Source: CAYVBE01 sp964448935 | Lineage (GTDB): Bacteria; Planctomycetota; Brocadiia; SM23-32 | DNA length: 7,346 nucleotides | Reading direction: 5' to 3' | Assembly (NCBI GenBank): GCA_964448935.1 | Contig: CAYVBE010000199.1 | Coordinates: 1-7,346 of the forward strand | Part shown: positions 1 to 5,686 of the stretch, piece after piece | Layout: every line of letters begins with the position of its first letter | Position numbering within the stretch: the first letter of the stretch is position 1 | The notes under the pieces: model-generated | Databases searched by the model: none | What the model saw: only the letters and a program-made list of their open reading frames with translations | What the model was told of the DNA's origin: nothing | Program-made: the position numbers and the translations under genes

Positions 1-396
1 CTCTTCGCGGTCTTCGGCTCTTTCGCGCAGGTCTTCCGCGACACGGGTGGCCCGGCCGGTGCGCTCGCGCAGGTAGGTGAGCTTGGCGCGCCGGACGCGG
101 CCTCGCCGCACGACCTTTATGCTGGCCACGTTGGGCGAGTGCAGGGGGAAGATGCGCTCCACGCCCCCGCCCTGGACGATGCGCCGGACGGTAAAGGTCT
201 CGCGGTTGCTGCCGCCGTTGCGCGCGATGCACACGCCGCGGAACGCCTGCACGCGCTCTTTGCCGCTCTCGCGGATGCGCACGCCCACCTCGACGGTGTC
301 GCCCACGCGGAAGTGCGGGATGCGGTCCTTCGTGTATTCCCGCTCGATCGCCCTCAGCAGGTCCTGTCCTTTGAGTCTTTCGCCTTTGTCAGCCAT
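1..396 (-). CDS. rplS: Large ribosomal subunit protein L19 (bL19), 3' end outside window
   Basis: This encodes bL19, a protein of the 50S subunit near the 30S interface. The 132 visible codons cover the whole family core: FRVGDTVEVGV (residues 29-39), QAFRGVCIA (50-58), FTVRRI (68-73), GVERIFPLHSP (78-88), and the basic RRGRVRRAKLTYLRERTG stretch (97-114). The reading frame is still open at the left edge, so the gene is partial. The E. coli protein ends at about the position of residue 122 here, so there is a charged C-terminal extension (RERAEDREE and onward) of unknown length. The ATG at 394-396 has a GGAG Shine-Dalgarno (404-407) 7 bases upstream, lying inside trmD. The start overlaps the trmD stop by 8 bp (ATGGCTGA), which suggests translational coupling. 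It is the last visible gene of the ffh operon. Confidence 0.96.
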   Translation of the reverse strand, partial: MADKGERLKGQDLLRAIEREYTKDRIPHFRVGDTVEVGVRIRESGKERVQAFRGVCIARNGGSNRETFTVRRIVQGGGVERIFPLHSPNVASIKVVRRGRVRRAKLTYLRERTGRATRVAEDLRERAEDREE

Positions 397-1123
397 TGTG
401 CGTCTCCGTTGTCGAATCGGGTTGTTCCAGCAGGTCCGCCCGCCTGGCGCGGGTCCTCTCCCGGGCCATGCGGCGGCGCCATTTTTCGATTTTCTCGTGG
501 TGCCCGCTCAACAGCACCTCGGGCACCTCCATGCCTCGGAACTCCGCCGGACGCGTGTAGTGCGGATACTCCAGCAGCCCTTCCTCGAAGCTGTCCTCGC
601 ACGCGGAGTCCTCGTGGCCCAGCACTCCCGGAACCAGCCGCACCGTGGCGTCAATGATGACCATCGCCGCGGCCTCGCCGCCGCTGAGCACATAATCGCC
701 GATGGACACTTCCTCCACCGGCAGTCCTTCGCGTATCCGTTCGTCAAAGCCCTCGTAGCGTCCGCACAGGAGCACCACGCGCCGGCTGCGGCTCAGGTCC
801 CGCGCCATCTCCTGGTCGAACACCCGACCCTGCGGGGTAAGCAGTATGAGCCGGCCGGGCGGCTCCGCCATGCTTTGCACGGCCTCCACGCAGCGGAACA
901 CCGGCCCGCAGCGCATCACCATACCGGGGCCGCCGCCGTAGGGCCGGTCGTCCACCTTGCCGTGCTTGTTGCGGCTGTGCTCGCGGATGTCGTGCAGGTG
1001 GTACTCGGCCAGCCCTTTCTCGCGGGCGATACCCGGGATACTTGCATCCAGGAACGGGCTGAACACCTCCGGGAACAGGGTCAGGACATCGAACCTGAGC
1101 GCTGAGTGTTCCTCCGGGGCCAC
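389..1123 (-). CDS. trmD: tRNA (guanine-N1)-methyltransferase TrmD
   Basis: TrmD uses S-adenosylmethionine to methylate N1 of G37, next to the anticodon, in tRNAs that read CNN codons, which prevents +1 frameshifting. The 244-residue product has normal length. It shows the SPOUT (trefoil-knot) signatures: DDRPYGGGPGMVM (58-70), LCGRYEGFDERI (119-130), and SIGDYVLSGGE (140-150). Aligned by eye with E. coli TrmD, R162 matches Arg154 and D177 (in EDSF) matches the catalytic Asp169, with the same 15-residue spacing. The C-terminal part HYTRPAEFRGMEVPEVLLSG (188-207) is also conserved. The start is GTG at 1121-1123. It is supported by a GGAGG site (1131-1135) 7 bases upstream, and the conserved FDVLTLFPE begins at residue 11. 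There are 42 bp to rpsP upstream and an 8-bp overlap with rplS downstream. No rimM or khpA lies between rpsP and this gene. Confidence 0.97.
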   Translation of the reverse strand: MAPEEHSALRFDVLTLFPEVFSPFLDASIPGIAREKGLAEYHLHDIREHSRNKHGKVDDRPYGGGPGMVMRCGPVFRCVEAVQSMAEPPGRLILLTPQGRVFDQEMARDLSRSRRVVLLCGRYEGFDERIREGLPVEEVSIGDYVLSGGEAAAMVIIDATVRLVPGVLGHEDSACEDSFEEGLLEYPHYTRPAEFRGMEVPEVLLSGHHEKIEKWRRRMARERTRARRADLLEQPDSTTETHNG

Positions 1124-1130
1124 GGGGCGA

Positions 1131-1135
1131 CCTCC
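1131..1135 (-). promoter_or_regulatory. Ribosome binding site fixing the trmD GTG start
   Basis: GGAGG on the minus strand sits 7 bases before the GTG at 1121-1123. It is the reason for choosing GTG rather than a later codon, and it lies in the 42-bp gap after rpsP. Confidence 0.7.
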
Positions 1136-1165
1136 GCGGTCAATCGGTGCGGACGGGGCCGGCGC

Positions 1166-1414
1166 TCACACCTCGATCCCAGACTTGCGCAGCAGCACGG
1201 CCACCTTCTCGCTGGGTTGCGCACCCACGCTCAGCCAGTGCTCTACGCGTTCCGAGTCGAACTGCAGCTTGTCCTCGTCCTCCTCCTGGTACGGGTCGTA
1301 GGAGCCCAGATACTCGATGGGCCTGCCGTCGCGGGCGGTCCGGGAATCGAATGCGCCCAGCCGCCAGTAAGGCTTGTTCCTGCGTCCGCACTTTGTGAGT
1401 CTGATCCTTACCAT
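1166..1414 (-). CDS. rpsP: Small ribosomal subunit protein S16 (bS16)
   Basis: bS16 is a small 30S protein that binds 16S rRNA early in assembly. The 82-residue product has family length and begins with the typical MVRIRLTKCGRRNKPYWR. The signature DSRTARDGRPIEYLGSYDP (23-41) follows, and then the ERVEHWLSVGAQPSEKV region (55-71), which matches the family's E-R-W-L-x-x-G-A-Q-P-S-x-x-V pattern. The ATG at 1412-1414 has a GAAGG site (1420-1424) 5 bases upstream. It lies 37 bp downstream of ffh and 42 bp upstream of trmD, on the same strand, so co-transcription from the ffh promoter is likely. No separate promoter or terminator is evident in either gap. Confidence 0.97.
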   Translation of the reverse strand: MVRIRLTKCGRRNKPYWRLGAFDSRTARDGRPIEYLGSYDPYQEEDEDKLQFDSERVEHWLSVGAQPSEKVAVLLRKSGIEV

Positions 1415-1451
1415 CGCTGCCTTCGGGAAAAAATGGACTGGTCTGTCGAGT

Positions 1452-2828
1452 CTACCTGTTACGCCGGTTGCGGCCCGGCTTTCCGGACCTCATCTGGTCC
1501 ATGCCGGGCGGCATGGCGTCCATCAGGGCCCCCGCGTCGCCGCGGCTGACCTTGCGCATCACTTTCTTCATCGTTTTGAACTGCTTCAGCAACTGGTTGA
1601 CGGTCACCGGATCGGTGCCGCTGCCGTCGGCGATGCGCTGGCGCCGGCGCGCGTTGATGATTGCCGGCCGCTGGCGCTCCTCGGGCGTCATGCTGTTGAT
1701 GATCGCCTCGACGTGGTCGAGCTGGCTCTCCTCGATCTCGAGCCCGTCCAGGGCGCCGCTGCCGAAGAAGGGCAGGTGGCTCATGATATCCTGCAGGGGC
1801 CCCATACGCCGCAACATGCCGATCTGCTTGCGGAAATCCTCCAGGTCGAACTGCGCGCGGCGCATTTTCTCTTCCAGTTCCCGGGCGTCCTCCTCTTCGA
1901 TGGCCGCCTCGGCCTTCTCCACCAGGCCCACCACGTCGCCCATGCCCAGGATGCGGTCGGCCATGCGGTCGGGGTGGAACGCCTCGAAGCGGTCCAGCTT
2001 CTCGCCCAGGCCCACGAACTTGATGCTCTTGCCGGTGACGGCCTTGATCGAGAGCGCCGCGCCGCCCCGCGCGTCGCCGTCCAGCTTGGTCAGGATAATG
2101 CCGTCGAACTCCAGTCGCTTGTTGAACTCCAGGGCGCTGTTTACGGCATCCTGGCCTGTCATGGCGTCGGCCACCAGGTATATCTGGTCCGGCTTGACGC
2201 GCTGCTTGATCTGGCCCAATTCGTCCATCATGTCTTCATCTATGTGCAGGCGGCCCGCGGTGTCCAGGATTACCGGACCCAGGTCCTCCTGCGCCGCGCG
2301 GAAGCGCGCCTGCATGGCCACCATCAGGGCCCCTGCGTTGCGGTCGCTGACCACGGGCACGTCAATTTGCTGGCCCAGCGTCTCGAGCTGGTCAATGGCG
2401 GCCGGCCGGCGCACGTCGGCCGCGCCCATCAGGGGGCGGCAGGAATAGTTTTCCTGCAGATAGCGCGCCAGCTTCGCGGCGGTGGTCGTCTTGCCGCTGC
2501 CCTGCAGGCCGCACAGCATCAGCACCGTGGGGCCGTCCTGCTTCATGGGCACCGTCGTGTCCACCGGACCCATCAGCGCTTCGATCTCGTCGTGGACGAT
2601 CTTGACGATCTGCTGCGCCGGGTCCACCCCGCGGATCACTTCTTCACCGATGGCTTTCTCGGTAACGCGCTGGATAAACTCTTTGACCACCTGATAGTGC
2701 ACGTCGGCCTCCAGCAGCGCCAGGCGCACCTCCCTCAGCCCGTCCTTGATGTTCTTCTCGGTCAGGCGAGGGCGTCCGCCGATCTTCTGAAAGAAGCCCT
2801 GCAGCGTGTTGGTCAGTGTCTCGAACAA
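1452..2828 (-). CDS. ffh: Signal recognition particle GTPase Ffh (SRP54)
   Basis: Ffh binds the 4.5S SRP RNA and the signal sequences of nascent membrane proteins, and targets ribosomes to the membrane through FtsY. The 458-residue product has the full NG-M layout. The N domain is about 1-95. The G domain has P-loop GLQGSGKTTT (107-116), DVRRPAA (138-144), DTAGR (189-193), TKLDGDARGG (247-256) and GLGEK (273-277). The methionine-rich M domain runs from about 296 (GMGD) to the end, with the RNA-binding segment RRRQRIADGSG (394-404) followed by NQLLKQFKTMKKVM (411-424). The start is TTG at 2826-2828. It is chosen because MFETLTNTLQ aligns with the usual Ffh N-terminus and a GGTGA site (2836-2840) lies 7 bases upstream. 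It is the first gene of the leftward operon. The SRP RNA gene is not in this window. Confidence 0.97.
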   Translation of the reverse strand: MFETLTNTLQGFFQKIGGRPRLTEKNIKDGLREVRLALLEADVHYQVVKEFIQRVTEKAIGEEVIRGVDPAQQIVKIVHDEIEALMGPVDTTVPMKQDGPTVLMLCGLQGSGKTTTAAKLARYLQENYSCRPLMGAADVRRPAAIDQLETLGQQIDVPVVSDRNAGALMVAMQARFRAAQEDLGPVILDTAGRLHIDEDMMDELGQIKQRVKPDQIYLVADAMTGQDAVNSALEFNKRLEFDGIILTKLDGDARGGAALSIKAVTGKSIKFVGLGEKLDRFEAFHPDRMADRILGMGDVVGLVEKAEAAIEEEDARELEEKMRRAQFDLEDFRKQIGMLRRMGPLQDIMSHLPFFGSGALDGLEIEESQLDHVEAIINSMTPEERQRPAIINARRRQRIADGSGTDPVTVNQLLKQFKTMKKVMRKVSRGDAGALMDAMPPGMDQMRSGKPGRNRRNR

Positions 2829-2944
2829 GGCACAATCACCCGGGTAAACGGAGGAACGGAATCAAATCGCGCCCGCCGGAGTCCGCGTTGGCAATGCCGG
2901 CGGTGGGAAGCCCCGCTCTGCAGCGCTGACGGAAAGAAAACGCC

Positions 2945-2976
2945 GGGGTTCTTCCGAACGGAGCCGGAGAAACCCC
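2945..2976 (-). other. Imperfect hairpin in the ffh leader
   Basis: Arms 2945-2956 and 2965-2976 can pair over 12 positions, with one G-U wobble and one C-A mismatch when read as minus-strand RNA. The loop is the 8 bases 2957-2964. The stem starts about 10 nt into the predicted ffh transcript. No run of U follows it, so it does not look like an attenuator. It could simply stabilise the 5' end or be chance in GC-rich DNA. The rest of the leader down to 2829 shows no SRP RNA signature or recognisable riboswitch. Confidence 0.35.
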
Positions 2977-2992
2977 CGTCAATTCCAGTTTG

Positions 2993-3020
2993 ATTATAGC
3001 AAAATGAGGGCGTTGTGCAA
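2993..3020 (-). promoter_or_regulatory. Sigma70-type promoter of the ffh-rpsP-trmD-rplS operon
   Basis: Read on the minus strand, there is a perfect TATAAT -10 box at 2993-2998. A TTGCAC -35-like box (3 of 6 consensus matches) lies at 3015-3020, with 16 bp between them. The expected start of transcription is near 2984-2987, giving a leader of about 157 nt before the ffh TTG codon. It is the best promoter candidate on the minus strand in this intergenic region. It is a prediction from sequence only. Confidence 0.65.
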
Positions 3021-3123
3021 AGGGAAGCGCCCGGCCGAAACTCCTTCTTATTGCGCCACAAGTACTTACGTAGTCGCTTGCAATGACCGCCTTCCGGATG
3101 GTACGCTTTGGCTCTCATCGGAC

Positions 3124-3140
3124 GGCCCCCGGCGGGGGCC
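3124..3140. repeat. 17-bp GC palindrome upstream of the phosphatidyltransferase gene
   Basis: GGCCCCCG-G-CGGGGGCC is a perfect inverted repeat around a single central G. It ends 30 bp before the ATG at 3171. As RNA it would form a 7-bp all-GC stem with a 3-base loop. It has no T run on either side, so it is not a classic intrinsic terminator. It may be a leader hairpin or a protein-binding site. The function is unknown. Confidence 0.5.
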
Positions 3141-3170
3141 CATGCACCGTTTCCCGCGTTGGAAAGCGCC

Positions 3171-3758
3171 ATGACTCAGGACCGACGTCCCCCCCTCGCG
3201 CTCACGCTGCTGACCGGCTCCCGGCTGCTGTTCGCACTGGCCATCATCCTGCTCACCCCGTGGGCGGGCGACCGCACCTGGGCCGTTATCGTGGCCACGG
3301 TCCTGGTCGGCCTCATCGAGGTCACCGACCTTTTGGACGGCTACCTGGCGCGCATGCACGATGCGGTGACCAGCTTCGGAAAGCTCTTCGATCCCTACAC
3401 GGACAGCCTCTCCCGGCTGACCGTTTACTGGTCCCTGGCGGTGGTGGGGCGGTGCCTGGTGTTCGTGCCCCTGGTGATGGCCGCCCGCGATATCAGCGTG
3501 GCCTACATCCGCCTGCAGCTCACGCGGCAGGGGCGCGACGTCGCCGCGCGGTGGTGGGGCAAGCTGAAGGCCATCGTGCACGGCACGGGAGGGCTGGTGC
3601 TGATTTCCGGTCCGTTGTGGTGGGGCCGGACCGGACCAGTCTTCATCTGGACGATCAGCCTCCTGGCGGTCCTCGTCACCCTCGGCTCGCTCTTGATGTA
3701 CGGAATCCTGGCATTCCACCGAACGAATTCGGACGATGACGCCCGGGCGTTGCAGTAA
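3171..3758 (+). CDS. CDP-alcohol phosphatidyltransferase family protein (PgsA-like)
   Basis: Members of this membrane enzyme family move a phosphatidyl group from CDP-diacylglycerol to an alcohol, most often glycerol-3-phosphate in the PgsA branch (first step to phosphatidylglycerol). The 195-residue product carries the complete active-site signature D-x2-D-G-x2-A-R-x8-G-x3-D-x3-D at D53, D56, G57, A60, R61, G70, D74 and D78. Hydrophobic stretches near 9-30, 37-54, 84-104, 138-150 and 158-182 fit an integral membrane fold. ARDISVAYIR (105-114) and GKLKAIVHG (130-138) resemble the PgsA motifs A-R-E-I and G-K-x-K-T-x-x-Q. However, the Lys that follows the last Asp in typical PgsA is Ser79 here, and the Gln is His137, so the acceptor alcohol is uncertain. 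The ATG at 3171 is preferred because GGAAAG (3161-3166) precedes it. An in-frame TTG at 3108 would add 21 unconserved residues. Confidence 0.88.
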   Translation: MTQDRRPPLALTLLTGSRLLFALAIILLTPWAGDRTWAVIVATVLVGLIEVTDLLDGYLARMHDAVTSFGKLFDPYTDSLSRLTVYWSLAVVGRCLVFVPLVMAARDISVAYIRLQLTRQGRDVAARWWGKLKAIVHGTGGLVLISGPLWWGRTGPVFIWTISLLAVLVTLGSLLMYGILAFHRTNSDDDARALQ

Positions 3759-3935
3759 GTGCCTGCTACGCCAGTACGACTCCCGTTACCCCCGGGTCAT
3801 TTGTCGTGATTCTGAAGTCGGCTCTGCGGAAAGTCGCCGAACGGGCGGAAGAGTAGTTGTCCGAGATCTGGCCCGCTTCAGGCCCTCTGGCCGGGCCCCA
3901 CCGTTCACAACCGGCGGCTTTGCTCCAGAGAAAAA

Positions 3936-4002
3936 CGTGCGGTTTCCTTCATCCTATCTACCGACACAGAAGCAGTGTCGTCCCTCCGCACGAACTCGAC
4001 AC
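3936..4002. repeat. Nested and mutually exclusive inverted repeats
   Basis: An outer perfect 7-bp inverted repeat, CGTGCGG (3936-3942) and CCGCACG (3986-3992), encloses an inner perfect 6-bp repeat, CGACAC (3962-3967) and GTGTCG (3975-3980), with a 7-base loop. A second copy of CGACAC at 3997-4002 can pair instead with the same GTGTCG. The two folds exclude each other. The sequence shows the pairing potential directly; any regulatory role is inference. Confidence 0.45.
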
Positions 4003-4037
4003 ACTCACAGCACAAATGCCTTCCGGGGAGGCAAAAC

Positions 4038-4066
4038 TTGACAGCGGGTCGCCCGAGGCGTAGTTT
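4038..4066 (+). promoter_or_regulatory. Promoter for the DUF2238-like membrane protein gene
   Basis: A perfect TTGACA -35 box (4038-4043) is followed by a 17-bp spacer and TAGTTT (4061-4066) as the -10 box. The -10 matches consensus at 3 of 6 positions. The start codon lies 39 bp further on, with GGAGG at 4094-4098. Similar sites precede the next two genes. Confidence 0.6.
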
Positions 4067-4105
4067 CAAGCGGCAACGGCCTGCACTACGCGTGGAGGCG
4101 ATGGA

Positions 4106-4726
4106 ATGAGCGGTTACATCCGGAAACACGAGATACCGATCCTGGCGGTCAATTGCGCGTTGATCGTCCTGTTCGGCGCGCTGTCGGTGGCGCGGCTCAA
4201 CTACGAGTTCGTCATTTACATCGCGGTGATCGCCGTCTTCCTGATCGTGATACTGGCCGTGCAGCGCGAGGTCGAGTTCAGCCCTCTGGTGCTCTGGGGG
4301 CTCACCGCGTGGGCTTTCCTGCACATGGCGGGGGGCAACATACGGGTGGGCGAAGGAAGGCTGTACGAGGTGATCCTGCTGCCCCTGATGCCGAGGCACG
4401 ACATCCTGAGGTACGACCACTTCGTGCATACTTTCGGTTTCGCCGTGGCGACTCTGGTGGGCTATCACCTGCTGCGGCGGCACCTGAAGCCCGCGCCGGG
4501 CGGCTGGGTGGCGCTCAGCATAGTCATCCCGCTGATCGGCATGGGGCTGGGCGCGTTGAACGAGGTCGTGGAGCTGCTTGTGGTGCTGGCGGCGCCCGAG
4601 AGCGGCGTGGGCGGCTACTTTAACACCGCCTTCGACCTGCTGTTCAACACGGTGGGGGCAGCGCTGGCAACGGTCTTCATCCACGTGCGGCGGATTGCAT
4701 CCGGCGAGGCACTGAGGCGGGTCTGA
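4106..4726 (+). CDS. Multi-pass membrane protein resembling the DUF2238/YjdF family
   Basis: The 206-residue product is an integral membrane protein of unknown function. Hydrophobic segments lie near 10-29, 33-52, 60-75, 107-123, 134-162 (long enough for one or two passes) and 177-193, giving about six helices. There is no cleavable signal peptide. Conserved-looking polar motifs near or inside the helices are HMAGG (73-77), LRYDHFVHTFGF (101-112), GLGALNEVVEL (147-157) and GVGGYFNTAFDLLFN (167-181). This pattern of H-x-x-G-G, Y-D-x-x-x-H, E-x-x-E and D-L-x-x-N resembles E. coli YjdF and the DUF2238 family as I recall it, which has no established role. The His, Asp and Glu residues could form a metal or catalytic site, but this is inference. 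ATG 4106 has GGAGG 7 bases upstream. The gene has its own promoter-like site. Confidence 0.8.
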   Translation: MSGYIRKHEIPILAVNCALIVLFGALSVARLNYEFVIYIAVIAVFLIVILAVQREVEFSPLVLWGLTAWAFLHMAGGNIRVGEGRLYEVILLPLMPRHDILRYDHFVHTFGFAVATLVGYHLLRRHLKPAPGGWVALSIVIPLIGMGLGALNEVVELLVVLAAPESGVGGYFNTAFDLLFNTVGAALATVFIHVRRIASGEALRRV

Positions 4727-4738
4727 ACGGCCGGCCGT
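4727..4738. repeat. 12-bp perfect palindrome after the membrane protein stop codon
   Basis: ACGGCCGGCCGT begins at the base after the TGA stop and ends 4 bp before the next -35 box. It is a perfect two-fold palindrome without a spacer and no T run follows it. It is a poor intrinsic terminator, so a protein-binding site beside the next promoter or chance in GC-rich DNA are both possible. Confidence 0.4.
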
Positions 4739-4742
4739 GGTA

Positions 4743-4771
4743 TTGACAATTCGGCGGGAGGGTGTTAAACC
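4743..4771 (+). promoter_or_regulatory. Promoter for the metallophosphoesterase gene
   Basis: A perfect TTGACA -35 box (4743-4748) is followed by 17 bp and TAAACC (4766-4771). A 16-bp spacer with TTAAAC is an alternative reading. It starts 16 bp after the previous stop codon. The ATG at 4812 lies 40 bp after the -10 box. This site also argues against a GTG start at 4737, which would be upstream of the promoter. Confidence 0.6.
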
Positions 4772-4811
4772 ATTTTATGACTCGGACGTCAGATTCGGGA
4801 GAAACCGGCGA

Positions 4812-5672
4812 ATGATCGCGATCCTTTCGGACATCCACGCCAATCTGGAGGCCCTGAAGGCCGTTCTGGCTGCGATGGGCAATCCGAAGGCGATCTACTG
4901 CGCCGGGGACATCGTGGGCTACGGGCCGAACCCGAACGAGTGCTGCGAGCTGCTGCGTGCCCACAACGTAAAGTCGGTGATGGGCAACCACGACATAGTC
5001 TGCGCCAACTACGGCCTGCTTGAGACCGACGACGACCGCATCACGGAGCGCATCAGGCGCCTGGCCAGGATGACGCGGGACGAGATGAACTCCGTGGCCC
5101 GCAGATGCTGCGAGTGGACCTATAACGTCCTCAGCGAGGAGAACCGCAGCTACCTGCGCTCCCTGCCGCTGGTGCTCAGGGAGGGCAAGATAACCATGCT
5201 CCACGGCTCGCCCGGCTCGGACTATCACAAGCTGAACACCTACCTGGAGGAGAAGTACGACACCCTCAGCAACGAGCACGGGCGCATGGGGCTGGACTTC
5301 ACCGAGTTCTGCCGCGACCTGCTGGACGAGATGCGGACCAAGCTGCTGATCGTCGGCCACACGCACCTGCCCTACAAGGGATACGTGTTCAAGCGGGCCG
5401 TGGGGCGGTACCTGCTGCCCTTCCTGTCGCGGGACGGCTGGGTCATCAACCCCGGCGGCGTGGGGCAGCCGCGCAAGGGCAAGAAGGCCATGTTTGCCAC
5501 CGTGGAGTTCCCCCTGTTCCCATACCTGAAGGTGGACGCCTCCTTCCGTTACCTGGAGCACAATGTGCGCCACCACGCGGTCCGCTTTGACCGGCGCACC
5601 ACGCTGCGCAAGATACAGGATATCCAGGAACTGCCCGAGGATTGCCGTTTCATGCTGGGACAGTGGTTCTGA
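4812..5672 (+). CDS. Calcineurin-like metallophosphoesterase (YfcE/MJ0936-type)
   Basis: This is a two-metal phosphoesterase of the calcineurin-like superfamily, probably cytoplasmic since there is no signal peptide or membrane segment. The 286-residue product has all the metal-site motifs in order: SDIHAN (D7, H9), GDIVGYGPNP (D33), GNHD (N59, H60), LHGSP (H131), GHTHLP (H183, H185) and then NPGGVGQPR (213-221). Members hydrolyse phosphodiesters or phosphomonoesters, and some act on cyclic nucleotides. The substrate here cannot be read from sequence. A charged, mainly helical region at about 70-115 lies between the GNHD and LHGSP motifs. ATG 4812 is chosen because the metal-site strand IAILSDIH starts at residue 2. 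GGGAG (4797-4801) lies 10 bases upstream. An in-frame GTG at 4737 would add 25 residues without family similarity. The previous gene ends 85 bp upstream. Confidence 0.93.
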   Translation: MIAILSDIHANLEALKAVLAAMGNPKAIYCAGDIVGYGPNPNECCELLRAHNVKSVMGNHDIVCANYGLLETDDDRITERIRRLARMTRDEMNSVARRCCEWTYNVLSEENRSYLRSLPLVLREGKITMLHGSPGSDYHKLNTYLEEKYDTLSNEHGRMGLDFTEFCRDLLDEMRTKLLIVGHTHLPYKGYVFKRAVGRYLLPFLSRDGWVINPGGVGQPRKGKKAMFATVEFPLFPYLKVDASFRYLEHNVRHHAVRFDRRTTLRKIQDIQELPEDCRFMLGQWF

Positions 5673-5686
5673 GGCGGCCCGTGCGA

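Larger units (their letters stand above)
3759..4105. other. Non-coding stretch of 347 bp with inverted repeats
   Basis: No convincing gene lies here: the short open frames lack ribosome binding sites, family motifs and plausible composition. Contents in order: a GC-rich hairpin with arms 3870-3875 and 3892-3897 that encloses a GGCC-CTCT-GGCC stem (3881-3892); a nested and alternative hairpin region at 3936-4002; a short stem TGCCTTC/GGAGGCA around 4018-4033; the promoter at 4038-4066; and the ribosome binding site GGAGG at 4094-4098 of the next gene. The stem at 4018-4033 is followed by ATTTG on the minus strand only. No clear terminator for the upstream phosphatidyltransferase gene is visible. 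Confidence 0.6.

Noticed and set aside
2954..2982. Second promoter on the minus strand starting with TTGACG at 2977-2982
   Set aside because: No acceptable -10 box lies 16 to 18 bp downstream; the bases there read GTTCGG.
1374..2993. Long open frame of 539 codons on the plus strand opposite ffh
   Set aside because: It is antisense to a fully conserved ffh. Its His-, Leu-, Ala- and Gln-rich translation has no family motif, and long antisense frames are expected in GC-rich DNA.
3060..3107. Promoter or operator for the phosphatidyltransferase (palindromes AAGTACTT and TACGTA; TTGCAA-18-TACGCT)
   Set aside because: The boxes match consensus poorly and the palindromes are short. Nothing here is strong enough to report as a promoter.
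3108..3170. TTG start extending the phosphatidyltransferase by 21 residues
   Set aside because: The added segment contains the GC palindrome and has no family similarity. The ATG at 3171 has a GGAAAG site and the usual N-terminus for the family.
2829..3170. SRP RNA (ffs) or riboswitch near ffh
   Set aside because: The conserved apical SRP RNA motif (GGAAGCAGCC-like) is absent on both strands, and no known riboswitch core was recognised.
3870..3897. Intrinsic terminator of the phosphatidyltransferase gene
   Set aside because: The GGCCCG/CGGGCC hairpin is followed by CCACCG and not by a T run, so it lacks the second half of an intrinsic terminator.
3736..4041. Possible small gene of 101 codons after the phosphatidyltransferase gene
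   Set aside because: It overlaps the end of that gene, has no ribosome binding site, runs through the inverted repeats, and its Arg-, Ser- and Pro-rich translation resembles nothing known.
4737..4811. GTG start extending the metallophosphoesterase by 25 residues
   Set aside because: It lies upstream of the predicted promoter and overlaps a palindrome. The family starts at the first strand that leads into SDIH, as given by ATG 4812.
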